Shown: positions 1 to 9,518 of the stretch, one piece after another
Position numbering within the stretch: position 1 is the stretch's first letter
Layout of the letters: each line of letters opens with the position of its first letter
From: Clostridiales bacterium
GTDB taxonomy: Bacteria; Bacillota; Clostridia; Christensenellales; Aristaeellaceae
Direction: 5' to 3'
Assembly (NCBI GenBank): GCA_015056205.1
Contig: SVGS01000003.1
Span: 62,001 to 126,000, forward strand
DNA length: 64,000 bases
The notes under the pieces: model-generated
What the model was told of the DNA's origin: nothing
The model's database searches: none
The model's input: only the letters and a program-made list of their open reading frames with translations
Translations under genes and position numbers: made by a program

Positions 1-1
1 G

Positions 2-196
2 CTTCTGATCAGCGGCAGCAATATCTGTTTCAGTATGATGGATCTGGGCAAACTGTTCAATCCGGAACTGTTTTATGAGATGCACAAATCAGAAAGTCCG
101 GAAACACATATCGGAACCAGCCTGATCATCAACATGTCCAAAGAAGTGCGCTATTTCAGCACATACCGGAGCAATAACCTGGTCATCTATCTGTGA
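2..196 (+). CDS. C-terminal fragment of a HATPase/RsbW-like ATP-binding protein (5' end outside window)
   Basis: Frame 2 reads LLISGSNICFSMMDLGKLFNPELFYEMHKSESPETHIGTSLIINMSKEVRYFSTYRSNNLVIYL*; the G.SLI..M..EV.Y....NNL.I pattern resembles the end of HATPase_c anti-sigma-like proteins. Confidence 0.45.
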   Translation, partial: LLISGSNICFSMMDLGKLFNPELFYEMHKSESPETHIGTSLIINMSKEVRYFSTYRSNNLVIYL

Positions 197-424
197 ATGA
201 AAGCAAAACCGAACAACAGCCCGTTTCCCTTGATCGGCAGGGCTTCTCCGCGCATGGAATCCATGTCCGGAGTCATTCTGTATGATGGCCCGGGCGTTCC
301 GACGGCGAATCCGGGGATCCGGATTGCAGTCGGAACGCCCGGGCCTGTACAGGTCATTCCGATGATAATATGAATATTCTTCCGATTCATTTACGGGAGA
401 TGAAACAGAACGCTCACAGAATAC

Positions 425-1852
425 TCAGTGGAAGGTGGGCATCCAGCTGCCGTGGGCTTCGATCAGTTCATCGCACATAGCGACAATATCATCCATGGAC
501 AGCTCTGATCCGGCATGCGGATCCAGCATGACCGCCTGGTAAATATAATCCTTTTTCAGGGTCCGGGCCGCTTCCAGGGTCAGCAGCTGCACGTTGATGT
601 TGGTCCGGTTGACCGCCGCGCACTGCTCCGGCAGATCTCCGACCCAGGTGGGCTGCACGCCGTTGCGGTCCACCAGGCATGGAACCTCCACACAGGCGTT
701 CGCGGGCAGATTGGTAATCAGGCCATGGTTGAGCACATTTCCGCCGATGCGGGTCGGCACCCCGGTCTCCATGGCTTCCATGATATAACTGGCGTACTCG
801 TGGGTGCGCTTGTGGCTCAGCAGCGGATTCTGCGTCAGCTCATGTCCCCGTTTTTTCCAGTCCTCTATCTGGTGGATACAGCGGCGGGGATATTCATCCA
901 GCGGAATGTTAAAGCGATCGATCAGCTCCGGATACCGCTCTTTGATAAACCAGGGCGTGTATTCCGCGTTGTGTTCGCTGGATTCTGTGATATAGTAGCC
1001 GAACCGGCGCATAATCTCCAGCCGCACCATATCCCCATGCTTTCCGGTTTCCTGATAGAGCTTGTAATCCTTCCTCTTCTCTTCCATCCACCACTCGGGA
1101 AGCTCTTCGCCCTGGGAAAGGCCCTCGATCCATTCCTCAAAGGTGCCGATATCCAGCTTTCCCTGGTTATACAGCAGTGCCCGGCGTTTGATTTCCGGAT
1201 ACAGATCCTTGCCGTCCTTCGTGATTTCCAGCAGCCAGGCCTGATGGTTGATGCCCGCAATTTTCCACTGCACGGTATCGTCATAAGGCATGCCGAGTTC
1301 CTTGAGCAGCGTGGAGGCGCAGACCTGCACGCTGTGGCAGAGGCCCACCGTTTTGACCCCGGTCATGGTCAGCATAGCGCCGGTCAGCATGGCCATGGGG
1401 TTGGTGTAGTTCAGAAGCCAGGCGTTCGGGCAGACTTCCTCCATATCTCTCGCGAAATCCAGCATCACCGGAATCGTTCGCAGCGCGCGGAATACGCCGC
1501 CAACGCCCAGGGTATCGGCGATGGTCTGTTTCAGCCCGTATTTTTTCGGAATTTCAAAATCCGTGATGGTACAGGGATCGTATCCTCCCACCTGGATGGC
1601 ATTGACCACATAATTTGCCCCGCGAAGCGCCTCCCGTCGGTTTTCAGTGCCGAGGTATTTCTCAATGTGTGCCTTGGAACCGTTATTGCGGTTAATAGCC
1701 TCCAGCATCATGGCGGACTCGTTCAGCCGCACTGCGTCGATATCGTAGAGGGCGATGGTACTCTCCTCCAGTGCGGGCGTCATCATGCTGTCCCCCAGCA
1801 CATTTTTAGCAAATACCGTGCTACCGGCTCCCATAAAAGTAATCTTCGGCAT
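425..1852 (-). CDS. GH4 family alpha-galactosidase / 6-phospho-glycosidase-like (NAD-dependent)
   Basis: MPKITFMGAGSTVFAKNVLGD N-terminus, NAIQVGGYDP, GLCHSVQ and GINHQAW GH4 motifs; start moved to ATG 1852 preceded by AAGGAGG. Confidence 0.93.
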   Translation of the reverse strand: MPKITFMGAGSTVFAKNVLGDSMMTPALEESTIALYDIDAVRLNESAMMLEAINRNNGSKAHIEKYLGTENRREALRGANYVVNAIQVGGYDPCTITDFEIPKKYGLKQTIADTLGVGGVFRALRTIPVMLDFARDMEEVCPNAWLLNYTNPMAMLTGAMLTMTGVKTVGLCHSVQVCASTLLKELGMPYDDTVQWKIAGINHQAWLLEITKDGKDLYPEIKRRALLYNQGKLDIGTFEEWIEGLSQGEELPEWWMEEKRKDYKLYQETGKHGDMVRLEIMRRFGYYITESSEHNAEYTPWFIKERYPELIDRFNIPLDEYPRRCIHQIEDWKKRGHELTQNPLLSHKRTHEYASYIMEAMETGVPTRIGGNVLNHGLITNLPANACVEVPCLVDRNGVQPTWVGDLPEQCAAVNRTNINVQLLTLEAARTLKKDYIYQAVMLDPHAGSELSMDDIVAMCDELIEAHGSWMPTFH

Positions 1853-1902
1853 AACGCGACCTCCTTCAGCGAAATGTTTTTTATATTCCGGCATCTCTGC
1901 CG

Positions 1903-2778
1903 TTATTCCTTTTCCTGATGCTGTTTCCGGTAATCCATCGGTCTTACGCCCACAATCCGCCGAAACAGCTGCTGAAACTGCTGAGTGCTTCCGAATCCAA
2001 CCTCGTCGGCGATCTCCTGGATGCTCTTCCGCGTACCGGTCAGCAGTTCCTGGGCGCGCCGGATCCGGATCCGCTGCAGATGTTCTTTCATGGTGCGGCT
2101 GGTATATTCCCGGAACAGGCGGTGCAGATAGGACGGATGAATATGCAGCCGTTCCGCTACATCGGATGCGGTCAGGGGCTCGGCATAGCTGCTGTTCAGA
2201 ATATCCAGTGCGTCGGTGATATAACGGTTTGCCGTCATTTCAGCAGGTTGGTTCAGGCTCCGCAGACGGGCCATTTCCAGCATCACCTGGGTGCAGAGCA
2301 GGGAGCACAGATGCCGGGACTGCTCATTGGTGCTGTCCGCCATGGGAATAATGCTCTTCATCAGCTGAAAGATCACCTGGTTGCGGTCCGTCAGCGTCAG
2401 CACCCTCGGCTGCTGCTCAAACAAAGCTCCCAGGGCGCGGTCTTCCCGCACCAGCCTTCCCAGCTCCGGTGCCAGAGCCTCCCCTGCCTCGTACTGATAC
2501 TCGATGTTCATCATGCTGCACAGGCCGTTGTTGAACCGCAGATCCCAGTGGCGAACCCCCGCGTCGATCCAGATAAACTGCCCGGTGCCGACCCGGTGGA
2601 CTCCTTCTTCGGTCTCAATGCTCATAGCGCCTTCGTTCACATACATAATTTCGCACAGCGGATGGCTGTGGTTGATGATCTCCGGGGTGGATTCCATCAT
2701 ATTCGCACGGTCGTAGTACCCGTATACCATCGGCACAAAGCCTGCCTGCAGGTTTTCCGCGGCATAGACGCTCGTCAT
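1903..2778 (-). CDS. AraC family transcriptional regulator (cupin + HTH)
   Basis: N-terminal cupin-like region (HPLCEIMYVNEG) and C-terminal AraC HTH (VAERLHIHPSYLHRLFREYTSRTMKEHLQRIRI...IADEVGFGSTQQFQQLFRR). Confidence 0.93.
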   Translation of the reverse strand: MTSVYAAENLQAGFVPMVYGYYDRANMMESTPEIINHSHPLCEIMYVNEGAMSIETEEGVHRVGTGQFIWIDAGVRHWDLRFNNGLCSMMNIEYQYEAGEALAPELGRLVREDRALGALFEQQPRVLTLTDRNQVIFQLMKSIIPMADSTNEQSRHLCSLLCTQVMLEMARLRSLNQPAEMTANRYITDALDILNSSYAEPLTASDVAERLHIHPSYLHRLFREYTSRTMKEHLQRIRIRRAQELLTGTRKSIQEIADEVGFGSTQQFQQLFRRIVGVRPMDYRKQHQEKE

Positions 2779-3800
2779 GGCTTCGCCTCCTTTTCTTCTG
2801 CTCCCTCCCCGAGGGTCGGCGCGGGATAAAAGGAAGGATCATACTGGCAGGTGAGCGCGTAGGATTTCCGGTATTCCTGGGGCGACATTCCGGTTTCCTT
2901 ACGGAACAAACGGCAGAAATACTGCTGAGAGCTGATCCCCGTGCGCCGGGCGATGGATGCGCTGGAAATATCCGTATGCATCAGCAGCGTCTTTGCCTTT
3001 TCGATCCGCAGCTTTGTCAGGTATTCGCCGATGGTCATGCCGGTTTCCTCCGGAAAAATCCGGTGCAGGTGTCCCACATGCACGCCGGCCGCTCCGGCAA
3101 TATCCTCCGTGGAAATGGCAATCATATAATTTGCTTCGATATAATCCAGAGCCTTGCGGACATGCGGATTGTAATCTCGGCGCCGGCTGCTCTGCGCGTG
3201 CAGCGCCGCGGAAATGGCGCCGAGCACCGAACACAGGGTCAGCGCAGTCTGCAGATTCCGAGTTTCCGGCGGAAAGGCGGAAAAACTTTGCAGGTTGCGC
3301 AGAGCAGAGAGAACGACGGCGCCGGAATCTTCAAACTCAAAGCAGGCCCCGTGGGATTCCGTCAGTTCCCGCACTTCCGGAAACACCCGGCTCATCTGTG
3401 CCAGGCCGTATCCGCAGACGCTGCCGCTGCCAATGGAGAAATCCAGCCTGCTGACAGCCAGCTCCGGAGAGGCGTCCTTCATCTGATAGCACAGGTTTCC
3501 GGACAAAAGGGCCATTCTGGACCCCACCAGACGGACGCATTGATCTCCGGCAGTCAGATTGCAGCTGCCGGCCACGGCACACAGCAGGCTGAACATACCG
3601 GAAGGGCATTCAAAACGGAAATCCGCCGCCATAGCAATGGTGGAAAGGGTGACCAGGGATGGAATCCGCTGCTGTCCGCTGCGGATGACGTCTTCCTCCA
3701 CGGCGTTTCCTCCTTCCCCGGATGTTCCTGGCAATCCGGCCGCTTCGGTGTTGCTTTGCGGTTCTGAACCCATATTCATGGTCATTATAACCGATGGCAT
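2775..3800 (-). CDS. AraC family transcriptional regulator
   Basis: C-terminal AraC HTH (IAGAAGVHVGHLHRIFPEETGMTIGEYLTKLRIEKAKTLL...FCRLFRKETGMSPQEYR); 4-nt ATGA overlap with the next gene. Confidence 0.9.
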   Translation of the reverse strand: MPSVIMTMNMGSEPQSNTEAAGLPGTSGEGGNAVEEDVIRSGQQRIPSLVTLSTIAMAADFRFECPSGMFSLLCAVAGSCNLTAGDQCVRLVGSRMALLSGNLCYQMKDASPELAVSRLDFSIGSGSVCGYGLAQMSRVFPEVRELTESHGACFEFEDSGAVVLSALRNLQSFSAFPPETRNLQTALTLCSVLGAISAALHAQSSRRRDYNPHVRKALDYIEANYMIAISTEDIAGAAGVHVGHLHRIFPEETGMTIGEYLTKLRIEKAKTLLMHTDISSASIARRTGISSQQYFCRLFRKETGMSPQEYRKSYALTCQYDPSFYPAPTLGEGAEEKEAKP

Positions 3801-3837
3801 GCGGTAAACAAGGATGAAATCGAATTATGCTATTGCA

Positions 3838-3944
3838 TTATTCTCGCATTGTATTCCCCAGCACTGGAATTTCTATATATATTCTGCTTTTCTGGCTGTT
3901 TTTATCCCGATTTTCACATCTATTTTTGATTTTATGCGAGAATA
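3838..3944. promoter_or_regulatory. Candidate AraC operator pair: ATTCTCGCAT (3840-3849) and its inverse ATGCGAGAAT (3934-3943)
   Basis: Perfect 10-bp inverted repeats about 84 bp apart, in the divergent region between the AraC regulator and the ABC importer. Confidence 0.45.
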
Positions 3945-4037
3945 TTATAATTGTTTGGTAGAAAACATACTGTTTCTTTCCATACCGGCATGCTATGGTA
4001 AGGACAACAAAATACACTCATAAGGAGGTAGCCCCCG

Positions 4038-5252
4038 ATGCGTAAACTGTTTGCCGTTCTCTTAACCCTCTGCATGGTGTTCTCCTTCGTCTCCTTCGCG
4101 AGCGCCGAGGATGTCACCATTACCTTCGCCTTCTGGGACAACAACCAGGAGCCCGGCATGAAAGCCATCGCCGAAGCCTATGAAGCGGCCCATCCCGGTG
4201 TAAAGATTGAAGTTCAGGTCACCCCCTGGGGTGAATACTGGACCAAGCTTGAAGCAGCAGCCATGGGCGGATCCATGCCGGACGTTTTCTGGATGCACTC
4301 CAATCAGTTCTTCAAGTTTGTGAATGCCGGCACCCTGCTGCCCCTCGATTTCGAGTATGACTACACCCCCTATCCGGCCGGTGTGACTGCCCTCTACACC
4401 TTTAACGACGTGCACTACGCCGTTCCGAAGGACTATGACACCATCGCCCTGGTGTACAACAAGGAAATCTTCGACAATGCCCAGATCGCCTATCCGGATG
4501 ACACCTGGACCTGGGACACCCTGCTGGAGACCGCGAAGAAGCTGACCGACACCGAAAAGGGCATCTACGGCTTCGGCGCTCCCAACGACCGTCAGTCCGG
4601 TTACCTGAACCTGATCTATCAGAACGAAGGCTTTGCTTTCGAAGACGGCAAGTCCGGTTATGACCAGGCCGCCACGCAGGAAGCCATCCAGTGGTGGGTG
4701 GATCTGCAGAAGGTTCATCAGGTATCCCCCAGCCAGGAATCCTTCGTGGACATGGGCGTGGATGATCAGATGCAGGCCGGCAAGCTGGCGATGTGCTTCA
4801 CCGGCAGCTGGATGATGAGCTCCTACACCAACAACGAACTGTTTAAGGACAAGTTCGACCTGGCCGTTCTGCCCCAGGGCAAAAAGCGAGCCAGCATCTA
4901 TAACGGCCTGGGCTACGCCGGCGCCGCCAACACCAAGTACCCCGAAGTAGTCAAGGACTTCATCCAGTTCTGCGGCACCGAGGAAGCCAACAAGCTGCAG
5001 GCTGAAAAGAAGGCTGCCATTCCCGCCTACGCCGGAACTGAACACTACTTCACCGACAACTTCACCTCCATCAACATCGCCTGCTATCCGGAAATGATCG
5101 CCTACGGTGTACAGTATCCCTTCTCCCCCAACAAGAGCCTGTGGGAGAGCCAGGAAGAAGAGCTGATGAATGAAGTCTATGCCGGCAACAAGACCGTGCA
5201 GGATGCCTGCACCGAGCTGCATGCTATCATCGTCGATATCGAAGGAACCTGA
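4038..5252 (+). CDS. Sugar ABC transporter extracellular solute-binding protein
   Basis: Signal peptide MRKLFAVLLTLCMVFSFVSFASAE; SBP family 1 pattern (YEAAHPGVKIEVQVTPWGEYWTKLEAA...PDVFWMH); upstream AAGGAGG. Confidence 0.93.
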   Translation: MRKLFAVLLTLCMVFSFVSFASAEDVTITFAFWDNNQEPGMKAIAEAYEAAHPGVKIEVQVTPWGEYWTKLEAAAMGGSMPDVFWMHSNQFFKFVNAGTLLPLDFEYDYTPYPAGVTALYTFNDVHYAVPKDYDTIALVYNKEIFDNAQIAYPDDTWTWDTLLETAKKLTDTEKGIYGFGAPNDRQSGYLNLIYQNEGFAFEDGKSGYDQAATQEAIQWWVDLQKVHQVSPSQESFVDMGVDDQMQAGKLAMCFTGSWMMSSYTNNELFKDKFDLAVLPQGKKRASIYNGLGYAGAANTKYPEVVKDFIQFCGTEEANKLQAEKKAAIPAYAGTEHYFTDNFTSINIACYPEMIAYGVQYPFSPNKSLWESQEEELMNEVYAGNKTVQDACTELHAIIVDIEGT

Positions 5253-5335
5253 TCCGGCTGAAACGGAACCGGGTCTCCGGTTCCCGATAAAAAACGGACA
5301 CCCCTGCCGCGGCATCCCCTGCCGCGGCTTGCGGT

Positions 5336-6292
5336 GTGTTTATGAGAAAGGAGGTCCGGTCATCCGTGACCGCATCTGCCAAAACCGCTGCGCCGCACCT
5401 CGGCCGTCGGGAACGCTATGATCCCAGGGTCGTGACAGCCGCTTTTATCCTGATTGCGCCGACCATCATCGGCCTGTGTGTGCTGAATATTTATCCCTTC
5501 TTCGACACGATCCGCCGCAGCCTGTATAAATCCCAGGGCCTTGGTCCGGAGGTTTACGTCGGACTGAAAAACTTTGAAAAGCTTTTTTCAGATGATATCA
5601 TCGGACGTGCCACGATCAACACCCTGGTATACATGGTGCTCACGGTTCCCGTGGGCGTGCTGCTGTCCCTGATCTTCGCTTCCCTGCTGAACAGCCGGAT
5701 TCGGGGCCGGAATATATACCGCGGCATTTATTTCCTGCCCATGGTAGTCGCCCCGGCGGCCGTAGCCATGGTCTGGCGTTGGATTTTCAACGCGGAAAAC
5801 GGCATTCTGAATCTGGTGCTGAAGGCTGTCGGCATCCAGGGCCCCAGCTGGCTGGCGGATCCGAATACAGCGCTTCTTTCCTGTGCCATTATCGGAGTCT
5901 GGTCGGCTATCGGCTATGACCTGGTACTGATCCTGGCCGGTCTGCAGAGTATTTCCAGAAGCTACTACGAGGCAGCGGAAATTGACGGAGCCGGCAGAAT
6001 ACAGACCTTCTTCCATATCACGATTCCCATGGTATCACCAACCCTGTTTTTCGTGGTGCTCATGCGTGCCATGAGTTCCCTGAAACAGTTTGATACCATC
6101 TACCTGCTGATCAATACCCGGAACCCGGCTTACAAATCCGCCACCGTACTGATGACCCTTTTCTACCGGGAAGCCTTTGAAAAGTTCAACAAGGGATACG
6201 GCTCCGCCATCGTGCTGTATACCTTTGTGATCATCGCGATCTTCACGGCGATCCAGTTCATCACCGAGAAGAAACTCGTTCACTATGACTGA
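5336..6292 (+). CDS. Sugar ABC transporter permease (MalF/UgpA type)
   Basis: TM segments and EAA loop YYEAAEIDGAGRIQTFFHITIPMVSPT; true start may be an internal GTG near 5366 after AAAGGAGG. Confidence 0.92.
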   Translation: MFMRKEVRSSVTASAKTAAPHLGRRERYDPRVVTAAFILIAPTIIGLCVLNIYPFFDTIRRSLYKSQGLGPEVYVGLKNFEKLFSDDIIGRATINTLVYMVLTVPVGVLLSLIFASLLNSRIRGRNIYRGIYFLPMVVAPAAVAMVWRWIFNAENGILNLVLKAVGIQGPSWLADPNTALLSCAIIGVWSAIGYDLVLILAGLQSISRSYYEAAEIDGAGRIQTFFHITIPMVSPTLFFVVLMRAMSSLKQFDTIYLLINTRNPAYKSATVLMTLFYREAFEKFNKGYGSAIVLYTFVIIAIFTAIQFITEKKLVHYD

Positions 6293-6305
6293 GGAGGAAA
6301 CAGAA

Positions 6306-7166
6306 ATGACAACGACCGTCCGGCCCGCGGCGAGAAAGAAATCCGGTCATCGTTCGCGCGGCAATCTGATCATTCATGTCGTTCTGATCATCGGCTCGTT
6401 TATCATGATCTTCCCCTTTGTCTGGATGATCCTGACGAGCTTCAAAAGCAACGGCGAATCCCTGCTGATTCCGCCGACGATTCTGCCCCGGGAATGGCTC
6501 ACCGAAAACTACACAGAGGTGACCCGGACCCTGCCCTTCGGAGCGCTGTATCTGAACACCCTGCTGCTGATCCTCCTGCGGATCGTCTGCGCTCTGGTGT
6601 TCTCCAGCATGGCCGGTTTTGCCTTTGCCAAGCTCCGGTTTCCGCTCAAGCGGTTCTTTTTCTTCCTGGTGCTGACCCAGATGATGCTTCCAAACCAGAT
6701 TTTCATCATTCCGCAGTACCAGATGCTCGCCAACATGGGACAGCTGAACACCATTTTTGCCCTGTTGTTCCCAGGCCTGGTCAGCGCTTTCGGAACCTTC
6801 TTCCTGCGGCAGTTCTACATGAGCCTGCCGGATGTGCTTTCCGAAGCGGCGGTTCTGGACGGATGCAACACATTCCAGATCTTCTTACGGATCATGCTTC
6901 CCCTGACAAAAACCGCCATGATGGCTCTGGCTGTCTTCACCGCGATCTTCGCCTACGGTGACATGATGTGGCCGCTGATCGTGAATAACAATATCAATAT
7001 GATGACCCTGTCCGCCGGAATTTCCTCCATGCAGGGGCAGTATACCACCCGGTATCCGATTCTGATGGCCGGTTCAACGCTGGCCATGATTCCGATGCTG
7101 GTTCTGTATCTGTTATTCCAGCGCCAGTTCATCGAGGGTATCGCCCTGACCGGAACAAAGGGCTGA
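6306..7166 (+). CDS. Sugar ABC transporter permease (MalG/UgpE type)
   Basis: EAA loop LSEAAVLDGCNTFQIFLRIMLPLTK; GAGGAGG upstream of ATG 6306 (MTTTVRPAARKK). Confidence 0.92.
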   Translation: MTTTVRPAARKKSGHRSRGNLIIHVVLIIGSFIMIFPFVWMILTSFKSNGESLLIPPTILPREWLTENYTEVTRTLPFGALYLNTLLLILLRIVCALVFSSMAGFAFAKLRFPLKRFFFFLVLTQMMLPNQIFIIPQYQMLANMGQLNTIFALLFPGLVSAFGTFFLRQFYMSLPDVLSEAAVLDGCNTFQIFLRIMLPLTKTAMMALAVFTAIFAYGDMMWPLIVNNNINMMTLSAGISSMQGQYTTRYPILMAGSTLAMIPMLVLYLLFQRQFIEGIALTGTKG

Positions 7167-7226
7167 CAACCAAAGCGGCGTTCTCTTTCCTTCGTGCATT
7201 GCTGTCAGAAACAGAGGCATAATAAA

Positions 7227-7260
7227 CTCCCCCGGGCTTTCAAAGTCCGGGGGAGCAGCT
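7227..7260. terminator. Intrinsic terminator between convergent genes
   Basis: CTCCCCCGG-GCTTTCAAAGT-CCGGGGGAG hairpin with nearby T-rich tail. Confidence 0.75.
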
Positions 7261-7282
7261 TTTTCTCTGAAGAGTTCGGAGA

Positions 7283-8140
7283 TCAGACTCCGTAGCCCGC
7301 CAGCTGCGGCAGCCAGAGGCTGATCTGGGGGATAAAGGTAATCAGCAGCAAAGCAACCAGCATGCAGATATAGAACGGCATGGTTGCCTTGACCACCTTT
7401 TCCATAGGCCGCTTCGCCACGGCCGATCCGATAAACAGCACCGCGCCCACAGGAGGCGTCAGCAGGCCGATACCGCAGTTAAGCACCACCATGATACCAA
7501 ACTGAATCGGGCTGATCCCGATGGACATGGCCACCGGCAGCAGAATGGGCGTTGCGATCAGAATGATCGGCGCCATATCCATGATCATACCCAGCACCAG
7601 AAGGATCACATTCAGCAGCAGCGCCACAACAATGGGGCTGGAGGAAATGGAGGTGATCATCTGTGCGGCCTTGGCCGGCACGTGCAGCAGGGTCAGGCAG
7701 TTACCGAAAGCCGCGGAGAAGGCAATCAGGATCAGTACGATGGAGAGGGTCTCCACGCAGCTCTCCAGCGACTTCCATACGCCTTTCCAGTTCAGTCCCT
7801 TGTAAACAAATACGGAAACCAGCAGGGAGTAGACCACGGCAATCGCGGCAGACTCGGTTGCGGTGAAAACACCGCCGACGACGCCGACGACCACGATCAG
7901 AACAGCCAGAAGCGCCCAGATGCTCTTTCCCAGCTGACGGATGAAGTTTCCGATGGAAAACCTTTCACCCTTGGGATAATTGCGTTTGACGGAAATAATA
8001 TAAGAGCCTACCATCAGGGAAATCGCCAGCAGCGCGCCGGGCAGATAGCCCGCCATGAAGAGCGCTCCGACGGAAATACCGCCGGCTGTGGTGGCATAGA
8101 TGACCATGTTGTGGCTCGGCGGAACCAGCAGGCCTTCGCA
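7283..8140 (-). pseudogene. TRAP transporter large permease (DctM), 5'-truncated
   Basis: From GLLVPPSHNMVIYATTAGGISVGALFMAGYLPG to the C-terminus is DctM-like, but roughly the first third is absent and the upstream residues of the ORF are not DctM-like. Confidence 0.75.
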
Positions 8141-8147
8141 GGAGGAT

Positions 8148-8570
8148 GTGATCGCCCTGATCCTCTGCGCGTTTGCCGTTGTGGCGCTGATCAGCCGCCT
8201 TCCCCAGAGCGGGATGATCGCCGCGGTTCTGCTGGCGGTCGGTCTGGGCCTTCCCATCGTCTATATCGGCATGTTTCTGTCCAGTGTGAATATGCAAGCT
8301 TCCCGCTGGAAGCTGGAAAAAGGCCGGAATGTATATACGGTACAGCTGACGGAGGAAGGCTTCCGGGTGATCAATGACCGGAAGCAGGAAAATACGGGCG
8401 TCGTCCCCTGGGAGAAAGCGGCCCAGGCTTTTCGCCGGAAGGATTGCATCTATCTGTACGCCACGCCGGCCAAGGCCTTCCTTCTTCCGAACGGACAGGC
8501 GGACGCGCCGGATGACGCCGTGTGGGCATGCATCCGGAAGGGGCTCGGCGCCGGTAAGTGCAAAGAATAG
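8148..8570 (+). pseudogene. YcxB-like C-terminal protein, probably 5'-truncated
   Basis: Two TM segments then EEGFRVINDRKQENTGVVPWEKAAQAFRRKDCIYLYATPAKAFLLPNGQ (YcxB-like pattern); no credible start or RBS; upstream sequence belongs to antisense dctM. Confidence 0.55.
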
Positions 8571-8577
8571 TCTGTCC

Positions 8578-9414
8578 TTATCCCCTGCCGGAAGAATCTT
8601 CCGCAGAAGGAATCATCCTGTTTTCCAGCTTTATTCTGGGGCTTTCCGCGTCCGGAACCGGTACGGCTTTGCTGCGCTCTGACTTTGCGTAACAGCGCGG
8701 TGAAATGCCATATTTTTTTCGGAACACCTTGGAAAAATGCAGCGGATCATGAAAACCGCTGAGAAACGCGATGTCCATGATGGTGCGTACGCCGCCGCCT
8801 GCATCCGTCACCAGCAGCTCCGCCGCCATTTTCAGTCGTTTATCCAGCAGATAGCGGTGAGGGGTTACACCCATCTCCTTCTGAAACAGCCTGCGAAGAT
8901 AATCGTAGCTGAACGGGAGGGAACGCATATAGGTATCCAGTTCATAGCTGCAGTTGTTGTAATTTGCGATGATATCGGCCTCCATCTGCGTCACTACCGG
9001 TGTCAGCGTCTTCTCCGTCCTGTGCGCCGCCAGATAACAGCAGATCAGGTCCCCGTAAATGGAGATCAGGGCGGCTGCCTCCTTCCGGCCGGAATAGTAG
9101 TGAAAATACGCGGCTTTGAAGGCGTCCAGCAGGAAATGGTTGGAATCGTCTGAAATAACGATGGGTTCGGTATAGGGCAGCGAAGGATTGACCATATTGA
9201 TGTGGATATTCTGAAAGCCGGTGTCGCTGGCATTTGTATGTGGAACCATCGGAGGAATCACCACCACGTCTCCTTCGTTATAAGCCAGCGTCTCCCCGTC
9301 AAAACCGAATGCGCCGGAACCGGAGGTACAGTAAACAAACTCCCAGCTCTCATGCGCGTGGAGGGAAATCGAATAGTTTATCGCCATTTTTCCGACGTAC
9401 GTAATATCGTTCAC
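8578..9414 (-). CDS. AraC family transcriptional regulator
   Basis: Cupin-type N-terminus (HAHESWEFVYCTSGSGAF) and AraC HTH (FSYDYLRRLFQKEMGVTPHRYLLDKRLKMAAELL...DPLHFSKVFRKKYGISPRCY). Confidence 0.92.
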   Translation of the reverse strand: MNDITYVGKMAINYSISLHAHESWEFVYCTSGSGAFGFDGETLAYNEGDVVVIPPMVPHTNASDTGFQNIHINMVNPSLPYTEPIVISDDSNHFLLDAFKAAYFHYYSGRKEAAALISIYGDLICCYLAAHRTEKTLTPVVTQMEADIIANYNNCSYELDTYMRSLPFSYDYLRRLFQKEMGVTPHRYLLDKRLKMAAELLVTDAGGGVRTIMDIAFLSGFHDPLHFSKVFRKKYGISPRCYAKSERSKAVPVPDAESPRIKLENRMIPSAEDSSGRG

Positions 9415-9518
9415 AGTGGTTTTCTCCTTGCGGGGCGGATCATCCCTTTGTCTTCAGGTCTGTTCATCCCTTTCCAAGTATAAAAGATCAGGGTGGAATT
9501 TTCAAGAAACAGGCCAGC

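Noticed and set aside
187-390. 67-aa - strand ORF at the left edge
   Set aside because: Short, no RBS or recognisable motif; includes a GC-rich inverted repeat (gcccgggcgttccgac...gtcggaacgcccgggc) that is more likely the terminator of the upstream gene
515-1918. 467-aa + strand ORF opposite GH4 gene
   Set aside because: Shadow ORF; GH4 motifs are clear on - strand
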